From Xanthomonas sp. 3793 (GTDB lineage Bacteria > Pseudomonadota > Gammaproteobacteria > Xanthomonadales > Xanthomonadaceae): a stretch of DNA of 64,000 bases. Location of the stretch: positions 62,001 through 126,000 of the forward strand of contig NZ_JANTYU010000001.1 of the NCBI RefSeq assembly GCF_024806835.1. Reading direction: 5' to 3'. The notes below the pieces were generated by a model. It was not told the DNA's origin, made no database searches, and saw only the letters and a list, made by a program, of their open reading frames with translations. Positions 1 to 10,503 of this stretch are shown piece by piece; the stretch's first letter is position 1, and each line of letters starts with the position of its first letter. Both the position numbers and the translations under genes were made by a program.

Positions 1-588
1 TCCCGATCGGCCCGGCGCTGAAATGGACGTCGCTTTCGGCTGCCAGATCGGCCGTGCCTGCCGCGCGTGAGGACGGTTGCCGGCGCTGGCAACGGCTTGC
101 GCAGACGCAGTGCTGAAGCGCCTGCTGGCCAAATGGACCGGGCGCAACCTGCTTGCTGGCGGCGGCCCGATCGGCCGCACGGTCTGCCAGGGCAGGGCGC
201 GTGTCTTTCACCGGTCGGCGTATCGCGTGCGTTGCTGATCGATATCGGCTGCCGGCTGCCTGACCTGCCATTGCTGGCATCGCCAAGGCTAGGCGTCGCG
301 TTGCTGGTGGTCGTGCTGCGTGGCGGTTTCTTCCGGGTACTGGCTGCTGCGCTGACCGGTGGCTGGCCAGTCCATGCCTGGAGCTGGTCCGTTGCGCCTC
401 GTTGCGACCAGGCTGCGAAGCTGCACCGTTGCCACATCGCTTGCTGGTTCGGCATCTTGCGAGCACGGCACGGACCCGCATCGCGCCTGCACGAGGCGCA
501 TCGATGCCCGGCACGGGCGCCACTGGCAACAAGCCATCGACGCTGAGGCCGCCAGCCTGATCGCAACGCATTCCCGCGCACCAAAGCG
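1..588. other. No supported gene; left edge of window
   Basis: I see no convincing coding region here. Open frames exist on both strands, but none has a recognisable domain or a good ribosome binding site, and they overlap one another in the way G+C-rich shadows do. A frame open from the first bases to about position 116 could be the tail of a gene that begins outside the window. I cannot identify it. Confidence 0.5.
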
Positions 589-616
589 AAAGGCCGGCTC
601 TCACGAGCCGGCCTTT
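589..616 (-). terminator. Intrinsic terminator of the alpha/beta hydrolase gene
   Basis: A perfect 12-bp inverted repeat (589-600 and 605-616) with a 4-base loop lies 23 bases past the stop codon of the minus-strand hydrolase gene. The stem is G+C-rich and closes with A/T pairs, so it could work in both directions. The T-run on the minus strand is short and interrupted. Confidence 0.75.
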
Positions 617-638
617 GCCTGACGCAGTGAAGCAAAAA

Positions 639-1631
639 TCAGCTCTTGGCGAAGGCCAGCAGATCCTTGTTGAACTGATCGGCGTGGGTGACGGTCAAGC
701 CATGCGGCGCGCCAGCGTAGATCTTCAGTTCGGCGTTGCTGATGATCTTGGCCGACAACTTGCCCGACGCATCGATCGGCACGATCTGGTCGTCGTCGCC
801 ATGCACCACCAGCGCCGGCACATCGATCTTCTTCAGGTCGGCGGTGTAATCGACCTCGGAGAATTCCTTGATGCAGTCGTACTGACCCTTGTGGCCTCCC
901 AGCATGCCTTGCAGCCAGAACGAATCGCGCATGCCCTGGGTGACCTTGTTGCCGTCACGGTTGGCACCGAAGAACGGCGTGGTCAGGTCCTGATAGAACT
1001 GCGAACGGTCCTTGGCCACGCCATCGCGGATGCCGTCGAACACGCTCATCGGCAGGCCGCCCGGATTGGTCGGGCTCTTGACCATCTGCGGCGGCACTGC
1101 GCCGACCAGTACCACCTTGGCCACGCGCTTGCTGCCATGGCGGCCAACGTAATGCGCCACTTCGCCACCGCCGGTGGAATGGCCGACCAGGATCGCATCC
1201 TTCAGGTCCAGCGCGTCGATCACTGCAGCCAGGTCGTCTGCATAGGTGTCCATGTCGTTACCGTCCCAGGTCTGCGAGGAGCGGCCATGGCTGCGGCGGT
1301 CGTGCGCGATCACGCGATAGCCGTGCTGACCCATGAACAGCATTTGCGGGTCCCAGGCATCGGCGCTGAGCGGCCAACCATGTGCGAAGACGACCGGTTG
1401 GCCCTTGCCCCAATCCTTGTAGAAGATGTTGGCGCCGTCGGGGCGTTTGACGAAATTGGACATCGGGTTGACTCCGTGAGTGGACGAGTGGGACGGGCTG
1501 GCAGCGGGGGCGCGTGCGGGAGCAGCGGCAGTGGCGAGCGCTGGCAATGACAACGCTGCCACGGCGACCGTGCCGGTGATGAGAAAACTGCGGCGTCCGG
1601 CGTCGGCCGGATGCGCCTCGAACGGATCCAT
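639..1631 (-). CDS. Alpha/beta hydrolase, non-haem chloroperoxidase-like, with Tat-type signal
   Basis: 330 aa. Residues 58-330 form a complete alpha/beta-hydrolase fold of the non-haem chloroperoxidase/esterase type. Visible features are an oxyanion HGWP motif near residue 84, the nucleophile Ser152 in GHSTGG, an acid among Asp279-281 and His310 in APHG. The N terminus has RRSFL (13-17), a hydrophobic stretch and Ala-rich sequence, which reads as a twin-arginine export signal. I chose the ATG at 1631 because AGGAG lies 6 bases upstream. Met57 (position 1463) has its own GGAG and would give a cytoplasmic protein of standard family length. The substrate cannot be told from sequence. It is a single gene with its own terminator. 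Confidence 0.85.
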   Translation of the reverse strand: MDPFEAHPADAGRRSFLITGTVAVAALSLPALATAAAPARAPAASPSHSSTHGVNPMSNFVKRPDGANIFYKDWGKGQPVVFAHGWPLSADAWDPQMLFMGQHGYRVIAHDRRSHGRSSQTWDGNDMDTYADDLAAVIDALDLKDAILVGHSTGGGEVAHYVGRHGSKRVAKVVLVGAVPPQMVKSPTNPGGLPMSVFDGIRDGVAKDRSQFYQDLTTPFFGANRDGNKVTQGMRDSFWLQGMLGGHKGQYDCIKEFSEVDYTADLKKIDVPALVVHGDDDQIVPIDASGKLSAKIISNAELKIYAGAPHGLTVTHADQFNKDLLAFAKS

Positions 1632-1987
1632 AAATACTCCTGGGGGCGAGGGGCATGCAGCCCGGCGATGGCACGATGCGATCGCATCGCGCTTGCATGG
1701 GCCTGCGCCACGCAGCGCGAGCAGGCCACGGGCGTGCCGGTGCATGCGAGCAGTAGACCGCCTGCGTTGCAGCGCAGATTGCATCTGCGTGCGCTCTACA
1801 GCGGTTATCCCCCGTGTTGCAGATCAGCTCGTTCGCTGCAGTCGATGCGCCGTTGTGGATCTTTCCGGACATCCACCTCGCATGAACGCAGTGCGGCGCT
1901 GATCAAAGCCTCAGCGTGCATCGCCGACTGGCTCTGCAGCGCGCGCCGATGCCGTGTTCCATCGACCATTCCGGCTGTGCCCGCCAC
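1632..1987. other. Intergenic region between hydrolase and mntH
   Basis: 356 bases between two minus-strand genes. It should hold the hydrolase promoter and the mntH 3' end. I see no terminator-quality hairpin, no RNA gene and no convincing coding frame. Confidence 0.5.
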
Positions 1988-3322
1988 TCAGTGCAGTGCG
2001 GTGTCCCACAGCAGCTTGCCGTTCAAGACAACGATCACCGCCGCAATCACCCAGGCCATGCGTACCAGCCAGGCCGGCGCCACCAGCGCGCCCATCAGGG
2101 TTCGGTCCGAGACAAAGCGCACCAGCGGAATCACCGCAAACGGCAACTGCATCGACAGCACCACCTGGCTCAACACCAACAGCCGCGCAGTGCCTGCCTC
2201 GCCGTATAACCAGGTCACCACCACCACCGGCACGATGGCGATGCCACGGGTGAGCAAGCGGCGCACCCACGGCGGCAAGCGCAATTGCAGGAAGCCTTCC
2301 ATCACGATCTGTCCGGCCAACGTCGCGGTGACCGTCGAGTTGACCCCGGAGGCGAGCAGGGCGATCGCAAACAGGGTCGAGGCCAGCCCCACGCCCAGCA
2401 TCGGCGCGAGCAAGGCATGCGCCTGTTCGATTTCCTGCACGTCGGTGCGGCCCTGCGCATGGAACACCGCTGCCGCCAGGATCAGGATCGACGCGTTGAT
2501 GAACAACGCAAACATCAGCGCCACGGTGCTGTCGGTGACTGCCCAGCGCAGTGCCGAGCGACGTCCATCGTCGGTGCGCGGGTAGGCGCGCGTCTGCACG
2601 ATCGACGAATGCAGGTACAGGTTATGTGGCATCACGGTGGCGCCGATGATGCCGATGGCCAGATACAGCGCCTGCGGATCGGTGACTACTTGCGCACGCG
2701 GAATGAAGCCGCCCAGCACGGCGGCGATCGGCGGTGCCGCCAGCGCGATCTGGATGCCGAAGCACACGAAGATGATCAGCAGCAACGCCATCACAAACGC
2801 TTCCAGTGCACGGAAGCCGCGATTCATCAGCAACAGCACCAGCACTACATCGATCGCGGTGATGATCGCGCCCATGGTGAGCGGAATACCGAACAACAAC
2901 TTCAACGCGATCGCGGTGCCGATCACTTCGGCAAGATCGCAGGCGACGATCGCCAGCTCGCACAGCCCCCATAGCGCCAGGTTCACGCCACGCGGGTAGC
3001 GCGCGCGGCAGGCCTGCGCCAGATCCAGCCCGGTCGCGATGCCCAGCCGCGCCGACAGGCTCTGCAACACGATCGCCATGACATTGGACAGCAGGATCAC
3101 TGACAACAGCAGATAGCCGAACTGCGAGCCGCCGGCCAGATCGGTCGCCCAGTTGCCCGGATCCATGTAGCCCACCGACACCATGTAGCCCGGGCCCAGA
3201 AAGGCCAGCAGACGGAACCACCAATGGCCGTTCCTGGGCACGGCCACGCTGGCGTGGTGATCGCCCAGCCCGCCGTTGGTGGAGGCAGGAGAGCGCACAG
3301 GGGAAAGAGTATCGGCGGACAT
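1988..3322 (-). CDS. mntH: Nramp-family Mn2+/H+ symporter MntH
   Basis: 444 aa integral inner-membrane protein that imports Mn2+ (and some Fe2+) with protons. The Nramp metal-binding motif DPGN is present in [11 protein letters not shown] near the N terminus, as is the second signature [10 protein letters not shown] on TM6. About 11 hydrophobic segments follow. I chose the ATG at 3322. A start at 3364 is in frame but would put the operator at 3356-3373 over the start codon, and the extra 14 residues do not look like Nramp sequence. It is divergent from mntR, so manganese repression through MntR is expected. Confidence 0.95.
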   Translation of the reverse strand: MSADTLSPVRSPASTNGGLGDHHASVAVPRNGHWWFRLLAFLGPGYMVSVGYMDPGNWATDLAGGSQFGYLLLSVILLSNVMAIVLQSLSARLGIATGLDLAQACRARYPRGVNLALWGLCELAIVACDLAEVIGTAIALKLLFGIPLTMGAIITAIDVVLVLLLMNRGFRALEAFVMALLLIIFVCFGIQIALAAPPIAAVLGGFIPRAQVVTDPQALYLAIGIIGATVMPHNLYLHSSIVQTRAYPRTDDGRRSALRWAVTDSTVALMFALFINASILILAAAVFHAQGRTDVQEIEQAHALLAPMLGVGLASTLFAIALLASGVNSTVTATLAGQIVMEGFLQLRLPPWVRRLLTRGIAIVPVVVVTWLYGEAGTARLLVLSQVVLSMQLPFAVIPLVRFVSDRTLMGALVAPAWLVRMAWVIAAVIVVLNGKLLWDTALH

Positions 3323-3355
3323 GCAGGGGAGGCAGCGAGGGCGGTGGGATGGATG

Positions 3356-3373
3356 ATATAGCAAGTGCTATGC
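3356..3373. promoter_or_regulatory. MntR operator between mntH and mntR
   Basis: A perfect hexamer inverted repeat, ATAGCA-AG-TGCTAT (3358-3371), lies between the divergent mntH and mntR starts. The half-sites match the left arm of the E. coli MntR box as I recall it (CATAGCA...GGCTATG). Mn2+-loaded MntR would repress mntH from here and possibly its own gene. Confidence 0.85.
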
Positions 3374-3460
3374 TGTTGAGCATTGGCAAACTCAATCGTA
3401 TTGATCGGCCGCGTGCTTCACACTACGCACCCGGCACCGATGCCGGACGCGACGACGAGG

Positions 3461-3934
3461 ATGCGGGTGGGCAAGAGCGAAAAGCTGGCGGCGGCTACGC
3501 CGTCCCTGATCGATGCGCAGGTGCATATGGAGAGCTTCCGTCAGGTGCGCGAAGCGCGCCGCGCCGAGCTGGTCGAGGACTATGTGGAGCTGATCTCCGA
3601 TCTATTGGTCGACGGCGGCGAGGCGCGCCAGGTCGACATCGCCGCGCGCCTGGGCGTGGCGCAGCCCACCGTGGCCAAGATGCTCAAGCGCCTGGTACGC
3701 GACGGCTGGGTGGTGCAGCGCCCGTACCGCGGCGTGTTCCTGACCCCGGCCGGCGAGGCATTGGCAGCCTCCAGCCGCCAGCGGCATCAGATCGTCGAGC
3801 GCTTCCTGCTCGCACTGGGCATCGACGAAGCCACCGCACGTCGCGATGCCGAAGGCATCGAACACCATGTCAGCGAGGCCACCGTTGCCGCGTTCGCCGC
3901 GTTTCTCGATCGCCAGGGCGGTCCGGCGACGTGA
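3461..3934 (+). CDS. mntR: Manganese-responsive transcriptional regulator MntR (DtxR family)
   Basis: 157 aa from the ATG at 3461, close to the 155 aa of E. coli MntR and collinear with it. The sequence shows a winged helix-turn-helix ([17 protein letters not shown]) and a C-terminal dimerisation/metal domain ([13 protein letters not shown]...EGIEHHVSE) with the His/Glu ligands expected of MntR. GAGG directly abuts the ATG at 3461, which is too close. A GTG two codons later (3467) has ideal spacing and may be the real start. It represses mntH when Mn2+ is plentiful. Its stop overlaps the tadA start (GTGA). Confidence 0.92.
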   Translation: MRVGKSEKLAAATPSLIDAQVHMESFRQVREARRAELVEDYVELISDLLVDGGEARQVDIAARLGVAQPTVAKMLKRLVRDGWVVQRPYRGVFLTPAGEALAASSRQRHQIVERFLLALGIDEATARRDAEGIEHHVSEATVAAFAAFLDRQGGPAT

Positions 3935-4446
3935 GTGCGCCGGCCGCACCGCTGGTCGGTACGTCGCAGGCGGCCATCGATACGCAGTGGATGCAGCACG
4001 CCCTGCAGCTGGCCGAGCGTGCCGAACGCGACTATGACGAAATCCCGGTCGGGGCAGTGCTGATCGACACCGATGGCAACGTGCTGGGCGAGGGCTGGAA
4101 CTACAACATCGCCAGTCACGATCCCAGCGCGCATGCCGAGATCGTGGCCATGCGCGAAGGCGGGCGCCGCCTGGCCAATCACCGCCTGATCGGCTGCACG
4201 CTCTACGTCACGCTGGAGCCGTGCGCGATGTGCGCCATGGCCATGATCCATGCACGTATCGCCCGCGTGGTGTTCGCCGCCAGCGACCCCAAGACCGGCG
4301 CCTGCGGCAGTGTCTTCGATCTGTTGGCCGACCCGCGTCACAACCATCGCGTGCAGGTGGCGGGCGGCGTGCTGGCGGCAGAGGCGAGCCTGCGGCTGAC
4401 CAATTATTTTCGCGCCAAGCGTGGCAAGCCGCCGCTCGTGCCCTGA
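3931..4446 (+). CDS. tadA: tRNA-specific adenosine deaminase TadA
   Basis: 171 aa. It deaminates A34 to inosine in tRNA-Arg(ACG). The zinc site of the cytidine/deoxycytidylate deaminase fold is complete: His68 and catalytic Glu70 in HAE, and Cys98/Cys101 in PCAMC. I chose the GTG at 3931, which overlaps the mntR stop in GTGA and gives a length like E. coli TadA (167 aa). An ATG at 3991 would cut into the family's N-terminal helix. The overlap implies co-transcription with mntR. Confidence 0.93.
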   Translation: MSAPAAPLVGTSQAAIDTQWMQHALQLAERAERDYDEIPVGAVLIDTDGNVLGEGWNYNIASHDPSAHAEIVAMREGGRRLANHRLIGCTLYVTLEPCAMCAMAMIHARIARVVFAASDPKTGACGSVFDLLADPRHNHRVQVAGGVLAAEASLRLTNYFRAKRGKPPLVP

Positions 4447-4517
4447 GCGGCACGGCCGCGGTATGATGCGCGCCCTTTCAGTACCCCGGCCGGCAACGGC
4501 CTCCACAGGACGGTGAT

Positions 4518-5102
4518 ATGGCAGACAACGTTGCGGGCAACGACCGACTGATCTGGATCGATCTGGAAATGACCGGCCTGGATACCGATCGCGATTCGAT
4601 CATCGAGATCGCCACCATCGTGACCGATGCGCAGTTGAACGTGCTTGCCGAAGGGCCGGAACTGGCCATCGCCCACCCGCTGGCCACCCTGGAAGCGATG
4701 GACGAGTGGAACCGCAACCAGCACCGTCGTTCCGGCCTGTGGCAACGCGTGCTCGATAGCCGGGTCACCCATGCGCAGGCCGAAGCGCAGACGGTGGCGT
4801 TTCTTGGCGAGTGGATCCGCGCCGGTGCCTCGCCGATGTGCGGCAACTCGATCTGCCAGGACCGCCGCTTCCTGCACCGCCAGATGTCGCGCCTGGAGCG
4901 TTATTTCCACTACCGCAATCTCGACGTGTCCACCATCAAGGAATTGGCGCGCCGCTGGGCACCGACGGTGGCAAATGGTTTTGCCAAGAGCTCGGCGCAT
5001 ACCGCGCTGAGCGATGTGCGCGATTCCATCGACGAACTGCGTCACTACCGCCAGTTCATGGGTGCGCTCGGCGGCGATACCGAGGCCGGCGCGCAGGGGT
5101 GA
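4518..5102 (+). CDS. orn: Oligoribonuclease (DEDDh 3'-5' exoribonuclease)
   Basis: 194 aa cytoplasmic exonuclease that removes di- to pentaribonucleotides, including the pGpG left from cyclic-di-GMP breakdown. All DEDDh catalytic residues are visible: Asp15 and Glu17 ([10 protein letters not shown]), Asp115, His161 and Asp166 (HTALSD). It starts 72 bases after tadA with AGGACGG upstream of the ATG and ends before a strong terminator. Length is slightly above the usual 180 aa because of extra residues at the C-terminal end. Confidence 0.97.
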   Translation: MADNVAGNDRLIWIDLEMTGLDTDRDSIIEIATIVTDAQLNVLAEGPELAIAHPLATLEAMDEWNRNQHRRSGLWQRVLDSRVTHAQAEAQTVAFLGEWIRAGASPMCGNSICQDRRFLHRQMSRLERYFHYRNLDVSTIKELARRWAPTVANGFAKSSAHTALSDVRDSIDELRHYRQFMGALGGDTEAGAQG

Positions 5103-5208
5103 TCCTGCTGCAGGACGCAGTGCATCTGGCGCACCCAGACTCGATCGCGCCCATGCCAAGGCGGCCGTCGCAATCGCAGCAACAGCGCAGCGCGCAGTGA
5201 CGCAACAC

Positions 5209-5238
5209 AAAAGGCCGCATCCTTCGATGCGGCCTTTT
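5209..5238. terminator. Bidirectional intrinsic terminator between orn and mscS
   Basis: A perfect 13-bp inverted repeat (5209-5221, 5226-5238) with loop CTTC has a run of A on the left and T on the right. It lies between two convergent genes, so it can end both the orn and mscS transcripts. Confidence 0.9.
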
Positions 5239-5262
5239 GCTCTTTACAGGTGACCTGGACGC

Positions 5263-6231
5263 TCAGCGCGCCAACGGCGGCCCCTTGGTGAGATCGCCAT
5301 CGTCCGCGATGCCCTTGCGCAACAGATCCCCGATCGGCTTGCCGTCGGCATCGTGGTGATACACGTGCAGGTCGCGCTGCGGATACGGAATGTTGAGCCC
5401 GTTCTCCAGCAGCTGGTTGCGGATCTGTTCCAGCGTGGTGCTCTTGGCCGCGCCGAAATTGCCGTTGGTCGCATATGCGAACAACATCAGATCCACCGTG
5501 CTTTCGCCCAGGTTGGTGACCTGCACGAACGGTGCCGGCGACTCCAGGATGTTCGGATTGTCCTTGGCGATCTGCAGCAACAGCTGCTGGGCTTTCTTCA
5601 GGTCATCGCCGTAGCCCACGCCCACGGTCACTTCCAGGCGACGGTTGGGCAGGGTGCTGTAGTTGACGATGGGCGCGGTGGTGATGGTGCTGTTGGGCAG
5701 GGTGATCATGCGTTCGTCGAAGCTACGCAGCCGGGTCTGGAAGATCCGGATCTCGTCCACGATGCCTTCCTGGCCGGCGATCACCACGTGGTCGCCGTCG
5801 CGCATCGGCCGCAGCACGATCAGCATCACGCCTGCTGCGATGTTGGACAGCGAATCCTTCAACGCCAGACCGACCGCCAGGCCTGCCGCACCGAGCACCG
5901 CAATCAACGAGGTTGGCGGTACGCCGATCTTGCTCAGCGCACTGACGAACACCAGGACCAGCAGCAATGCGTAGACCACATTGCGCAGGAAGTTGGTCAG
6001 CGTGATCTCGATGCGGGCGCGGGTCAAAGCGCGGTGCAGCCATTGGCTGAGCTGCTTTGCCAGCCACATGCCCACGATCAGAATGACAAGCGCAACTCCC
6101 CAGTTCAGCAGGATTTGCGCCCAGTCGACCTTATCCCAGCCCGTCGGTTGCTTCGGGACAGCGACTACCGTCTTGGTGGTTGCTGCAGCAGCTCCCGCTG
6201 CTGCCGCCAGTACCGCACCCGGCATACCCAT
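5263..6231 (-). CDS. mscS: MscS-family small-conductance mechanosensitive channel
   Basis: 322 aa inner-membrane channel that opens under hypo-osmotic stress. A short N-terminal region is followed by three hydrophobic segments. The pore helix TM3 is recognisable (VLGAAGLAVGLALKDSLSNIAAG), as is the beta domain start (MRDGDHVVIAG) and LPNSTI. The soluble alpha/beta vestibule follows, with a C-terminal tail. The ATG overlaps the ppsA stop codon (ATGA), so translation is probably coupled to ppsA. The family is certain, but the gene symbol is by type only. Confidence 0.9.
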   Translation of the reverse strand: MGMPGAVLAAAAGAAAATTKTVVAVPKQPTGWDKVDWAQILLNWGVALVILIVGMWLAKQLSQWLHRALTRARIEITLTNFLRNVVYALLLVLVFVSALSKIGVPPTSLIAVLGAAGLAVGLALKDSLSNIAAGVMLIVLRPMRDGDHVVIAGQEGIVDEIRIFQTRLRSFDERMITLPNSTITTAPIVNYSTLPNRRLEVTVGVGYGDDLKKAQQLLLQIAKDNPNILESPAPFVQVTNLGESTVDLMLFAYATNGNFGAAKSTTLEQIRNQLLENGLNIPYPQRDLHVYHHDADGKPIGDLLRKGIADDGDLTKGPPLAR

Positions 6232-8609
6232 CAGCTCTCGCTCTTCAGCTTGGCCAGACGCAACCAGGTATCGACCACGGTGTCAGGATTCAGCGACACC
6301 GACTCGATCCCTTCCTGCATCAGCCACTCGGCCAGCTCCGGGTGATCCGACGGCCCCTGGCCGCAGATGCCCACATACTTGCCCTTGGCGCGCGCCGACT
6401 TGATCGCCATCGACAGCAGCTTCTTGACCGCCGGATTCCGCTCGTCGAACAGGTGCGCCACGATCGACGAATCGCGGTCCAGGCCCAGGGTCAGCTGGGT
6501 CAGGTCGTTGGAGCCGATCGAGAAACCGTCGAAGATCTCCAGGAATTCATCGGCCAACAGCGCGTTGGACGGCAGCTCGCACATCATGATGATCTTCAGA
6601 CCGTTCTCGCCCTGCTTGAGCCCGTTCTGCTCTAGCACCTCGATCACCTTGCGGCCTTCTTCCAGCGTGCGCACGAACGGGATCATCACCCAGAGGTTGT
6701 CCAGGCCCATCTCGTTGCGCACCTTCAGCACCGCCTTGCACTCCAGCGCGAAGGCCTTGGTGAAGGACGGATCGACGTAGCGGCTGGCGCCACGGAAGCC
6801 GATCATCGGGTTCTCTTCATGCGGCTCGTAGCGCGAACCGCCGATCAGGTTGGCGTACTCGTTGGACTTGAAGTCCGACAGGCGCACGATCACCGTGTTC
6901 GGCGCCACCGAGGCGGTCAGCGTGGCGATGCCCTCGGCCAGGCGGTTGACGTAGAAGCTCACCGGATCGCCATAGCCGGCGGTCTTGGCGTCGATCTTCT
7001 TGCGGACGTCGGCGTCCTGCTTGTCGTATTCCAGCAGCGCGTTGGGATGGATGCCGATATGCGCGGCGATGATCATTTCCAGACGCGCCAAGCCGATGCC
7101 GGCGTTGGGCAGCTGGCCGAAGTCGAACGCGCGCTCCGGGTTGGCCACGTTCATCATGATCTTGAGCGGGGCAGGCGGCATGTTGCCCAGGTCGGTGGTG
7201 GTGCGCTCGAACGGCAGCAGGCCGTCGTAGATGAAGCCGGTATCGCCCTCGGCGCAGCTGACCGTCACTTCCTGGCCGTCGCTGATCACATCGGTGGCGT
7301 TGCCCGAGCCGACCACGGCCGGCACGCCGAGTTCGCGCGCGATGATCGCTGCATGGCAGGTGCGGCCGCCACGGTTGGTGACGATGGCCGAGGCACGCTT
7401 CATCACCGGCTCCCAATCGGGGTCGGTCATGTCGGCGATCAACACGTCGCCGGCCTGCACGCGATTCATGTCGTCCAGCGAGCGCACCACCCGGGCCACG
7501 CCGCTGCCGATCTTGGCGCCCACCGCACGGCCCTCGACCAGGATCTTGGCGTCCTTGGCTTCCAGCGAGAAACGCTCGATCTGGGTGGCATGGCTGCGCG
7601 ACTTCACGGTTTCCGGGCGCGCCTGCACGATGAACAGCTTGCCGCTCACGCCATCCTTGGCCCACTCGATATCCATCGGGCGGCCGTAATGCTTTTCGAT
7701 CACCAGCGCCTGCTTGGAGAGCTCCTGCACGTCTTCGTCGCTGATCGAGAAGGTGCTGCGCAGCTCCACCGGTGTGTCTTCGGTACGCACGCGCTCGCCG
7801 GGCACGTCCGAATACACCATGCGGATCGCCTTGCTGCCGAGCGAGCGACGCAGGATCGCCGGTTTGCCTGCGGTCAGCGTGGGCTTGTAGACATAGAACT
7901 CGTCCGGGTTGACCGCGCCCTGCACGACCATCTCGCCCAGGCCGAAGCTGGAGGTGACGAACACCACGTCGCGGAAGCCCGATTCGGTGTCCAGCGTGAA
8001 CAACACGCCGGCCGCGCCCACGCCCGAGCGCACCATCAACTGCACGCCGGCCGACAGGAACACGTCTTCGTGCTTGAAGCCGTGGTGCACGCGATAGGCA
8101 ATCGCGCGATCGTTGTAGAGGCTGGCGAACACTTCCTTGACCTTGTGCACGACATCGTCGGCGCCGGTCACGTTGAGGAAGGTTTCCTGCTGGCCGGCGA
8201 ACGAGGCGTCCGGCAGGTCTTCTGCAGTGGCAGAAGAACGCACGGCCACCGCGACGTCGCCGCCGCCATTTTCTGCGCACAACTGCTCGTAGGCGGTGCG
8301 GATGTCGCGGTCCAGTTCCGGCTGCAGCGGTGCATCGATCACCCAGCCGCGGATTTCCTTGCCGGCCGCGGTGAGTGCGGTGACGTCTTCGACGTCCAGC
8401 GTTGCCAGCTTGTCGAAAATGCGCTTGGACAGATCGTTGTGCGCGATGAAGTCCTTGAACGCTTCGGCAGTGGTCGCATATCCACCGGGAACCGAAACGC
8501 CCAGCCCGGCCAGGTTGCCGATCATCTCGCCGAGCGAGGAGTTCTTACCGCCTACGCGGGCCAGGTCGGCCAGGCGTAGCTCATGCAACCACAGGATATT
8601 CTCGTTCAA
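6231..8609 (-). CDS. ppsA: Phosphoenolpyruvate synthase (pyruvate, water dikinase)
   Basis: 792 aa from a TTG start, exactly the length of E. coli PpsA. It converts pyruvate and ATP to PEP, AMP and phosphate for gluconeogenesis. The N-terminal ATP-grasp domain ([32 protein letters not shown]), the phosphohistidine swivel domain ([21 protein letters not shown]) and the C-terminal PEP-binding TIM barrel are all present. Homology to family N termini begins at [11 protein letters not shown]. The TTG at 8609 has GGAG 8 bases upstream, whereas upstream ATGs lack both homology and a binding site. It is divergent from its regulator ppsR and overlaps mscS. Confidence 0.96.
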   Translation of the reverse strand: MNENILWLHELRLADLARVGGKNSSLGEMIGNLAGLGVSVPGGYATTAEAFKDFIAHNDLSKRIFDKLATLDVEDVTALTAAGKEIRGWVIDAPLQPELDRDIRTAYEQLCAENGGGDVAVAVRSSATAEDLPDASFAGQQETFLNVTGADDVVHKVKEVFASLYNDRAIAYRVHHGFKHEDVFLSAGVQLMVRSGVGAAGVLFTLDTESGFRDVVFVTSSFGLGEMVVQGAVNPDEFYVYKPTLTAGKPAILRRSLGSKAIRMVYSDVPGERVRTEDTPVELRSTFSISDEDVQELSKQALVIEKHYGRPMDIEWAKDGVSGKLFIVQARPETVKSRSHATQIERFSLEAKDAKILVEGRAVGAKIGSGVARVVRSLDDMNRVQAGDVLIADMTDPDWEPVMKRASAIVTNRGGRTCHAAIIARELGVPAVVGSGNATDVISDGQEVTVSCAEGDTGFIYDGLLPFERTTTDLGNMPPAPLKIMMNVANPERAFDFGQLPNAGIGLARLEMIIAAHIGIHPNALLEYDKQDADVRKKIDAKTAGYGDPVSFYVNRLAEGIATLTASVAPNTVIVRLSDFKSNEYANLIGGSRYEPHEENPMIGFRGASRYVDPSFTKAFALECKAVLKVRNEMGLDNLWVMIPFVRTLEEGRKVIEVLEQNGLKQGENGLKIIMMCELPSNALLADEFLEIFDGFSIGSNDLTQLTLGLDRDSSIVAHLFDERNPAVKKLLSMAIKSARAKGKYVGICGQGPSDHPELAEWLMQEGIESVSLNPDTVVDTWLRLAKLKSES

Positions 8610-8751
8610 GCGCGATGCTCCGTAAGGCCATCGCCCGAGCGGGCTGAATGGCCGCGACCGTAGGAAGAAGCCGCTATGATGCAGTGCACAGCGGAGCCTG
8701 CACAAGCATGAACCCGTAACTTTTGGACACCAGTTCAAAGAGGTGGTCTTG
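8610..8751. promoter_or_regulatory. Divergent promoter region of ppsA and ppsR
   Basis: 142 bases separate two outward-facing genes, so both promoters must lie here or just inside the coding starts. I could not pick out convincing -35/-10 pairs or a recognised operator. Confidence 0.5.
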
Positions 8752-9573
8752 ATGTCAACAATTCGGCCGGTGTTTTATGTCTCCGATGGAACCGGTATCA
8801 CCGCTGAAACGATTGGGCATAGCCTGCTCACCCAGTTCAGCGGATTCAACTTCGTCACCGACCGCATGTCGTTCATTGACGATGCAGAAAAAGCGCGCGA
8901 CGCCGCGATGCGCGTGCGCGCTGCCGGCGAGCGTTACCAGGTGCGTCCGGTGGTGGTCAATTCCTGCGTGGATCCGCAGCTGAGCATGATCCTGGCCGAA
9001 AGCGGTGCGCTGATGCTGGATGTGTTTGCGCCCTTCATCGAGCCGCTGGAGCGCGAGCTCAACGCGCCGCGGCACTCGCGCGTGGGCCGCGCGCACGGCA
9101 TGGTCGATTTCGAGACCTATCACCGCCGCATCAATGCGATGAACTTCGCGTTGAGCCACGACGACGGCATTGCGCTCAACTACGACGAGGCCGATGTGAT
9201 TCTGGTGGCGGTATCGCGTGCAGGCAAGACGCCAACGTGCATCTATCTGGCCTTGCATTACGGCATCCGCGCCGCCAACTATCCGTTGACAGAAGAAGAT
9301 CTGGAAAACGAACGCCTGCCGCCGCGCTTGCGCAACTACCGCAACAAGTTGTTCGGCCTGACCATCGACCCGGAGCGTCTGCAGCAGATCCGCCAGGAGC
9401 GTCGTGCCAACTCGCGCTACAGCGCGGCCGAGACCTGCCGACGCGAGGTTGCAACTGCCGAGCGCATGTTCCAGATGGAGCGCATTCCCACGCTCAGCAC
9501 CACCAACACGTCGATCGAAGAAATCTCCAGCAAGGTGTTGTCGACCCTGGGGCTGCAGCGCGAGATGTTCTGA
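8752..9573 (+). CDS. ppsR: PEP synthase regulatory protein (DUF299 kinase/pyrophosphorylase)
   Basis: 273 aa bifunctional regulator. It inactivates PpsA by ADP-dependent phosphorylation of a threonine next to the catalytic histidine and reactivates it by Pi-dependent dephosphorylation. It starts [13 protein letters not shown], the N-terminal signature of the family, and carries the P-loop-like [10 protein letters not shown] chose the second ATG (8752) because GAGGTGG sits upstream with good spacing; one at 8743 is also in frame. It stands divergent to ppsA, the usual arrangement. Confidence 0.95.
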   Translation: MSTIRPVFYVSDGTGITAETIGHSLLTQFSGFNFVTDRMSFIDDAEKARDAAMRVRAAGERYQVRPVVVNSCVDPQLSMILAESGALMLDVFAPFIEPLERELNAPRHSRVGRAHGMVDFETYHRRINAMNFALSHDDGIALNYDEADVILVAVSRAGKTPTCIYLALHYGIRAANYPLTEEDLENERLPPRLRNYRNKLFGLTIDPERLQQIRQERRANSRYSAAETCRREVATAERMFQMERIPTLSTTNTSIEEISSKVLSTLGLQREMF

Positions 9574-9784
9574 GCCCGGATTGGCGCGGCGGGCTTGCGG
9601 GCTGTGCACGGGGGTTGGGCAACCGGGCGGCGTCCACCATCCGGGTGCTGCCGCGACGCCGCTGACGGCTTGCTGGCAGTGCGATGGAAATCAAGCGGGC
9701 GGGGCAGTGCTCCGCCAAGGTAGGCCTGTCATTGGGCTCTCGTCAATGCTGCCCGTGCGGCAGCGCAGCGTGTAGGATCGGTGC

Positions 9785-10294
9785 ATGGCCCAAGCATTGA
9801 GCAAACTCGAAATCATCCCCCGTCTGAGCCGTTTCGGCTGGCTGATGGGGTTGTACGCAGAAAACTTCCAGCATCTCACCCGCCTGTTTGCGCCGGCCGA
9901 TCTGGCGCCTGGGTCGTATGTGTCGTCGATCGGCGATGGGCTGAACCTGCGGCTGGACGTGATCGAATGCCATCGCTACACCGTCGAGCTGCGCCTGACC
10001 TACGACCTGTGCGACCCGGTGACCGGTGAGCCGGACCCGTCTGCATATGTGCGTCTGTACCGCGATGCACGCCAGGCCGAGACCACCCATTGCTACGTGG
10101 GCCGTCGCTGGCAGGACGTGATGGGCATGTTTCCGCCGCCGGCCGAGCTGATCAGCCATCGCATGCGCATGAATACCTTCCTGGGCAAGTGGCTGGAATA
10201 CCTGGCCGAACGCGGCCATGGGGTTGCCACCCTGCGGCTGGATACCGACTACGTGGCGCCGCCGCGGCCCAGCGCGCAGGTAATTGTCGGTTAA
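9785..10294 (+). CDS. DUF1249 family protein (YqiB-like)
   Basis: 169 aa cytoplasmic protein with no signal peptide or membrane segment. It resembles E. coli YqiB along its length (GWLMGLYAENFQHL near the N terminus, then a beta-rich region with the conserved LYRDARQAE and a helical C terminus with MNTFLGKWLEYL). Function is unknown. It is followed after 209 bases by a Nudix hydrolase gene; in E. coli yqiB also neighbours a Nudix gene (nudF), which may or may not be meaningful. Confidence 0.85.
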   Translation: MAQALSKLEIIPRLSRFGWLMGLYAENFQHLTRLFAPADLAPGSYVSSIGDGLNLRLDVIECHRYTVELRLTYDLCDPVTGEPDPSAYVRLYRDARQAETTHCYVGRRWQDVMGMFPPPAELISHRMRMNTFLGKWLEYLAERGHGVATLRLDTDYVAPPRPSAQVIVG

Positions 10295-10503
10295 GCGCAC
10301 TCAGTAGCGGGTGCCTGGGCGTCGTCAGCGAGCGCGGCCGTTGGGCGGGGGCGGCGAGTTGTCTGCAAGCGGGTCGGGCCTGGCCCGTGCCAAGCGCAGC
10401 CGATGCACCTGTGCCACGACTGCACGTCAGCCGGTCGCTGTCTGCGCCACGCGGGATGCGTGGCATCGGTCATACTGATGCGCTTCGTTGCAGATCGCGC
10501 GCC

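Noticed and set aside
615..1550. Long plus-strand frame opposite the alpha/beta hydrolase
   Set aside because: It is antisense to a complete enzyme with catalytic residues; the His/Gln/Arg-rich product is typical of a G+C shadow.
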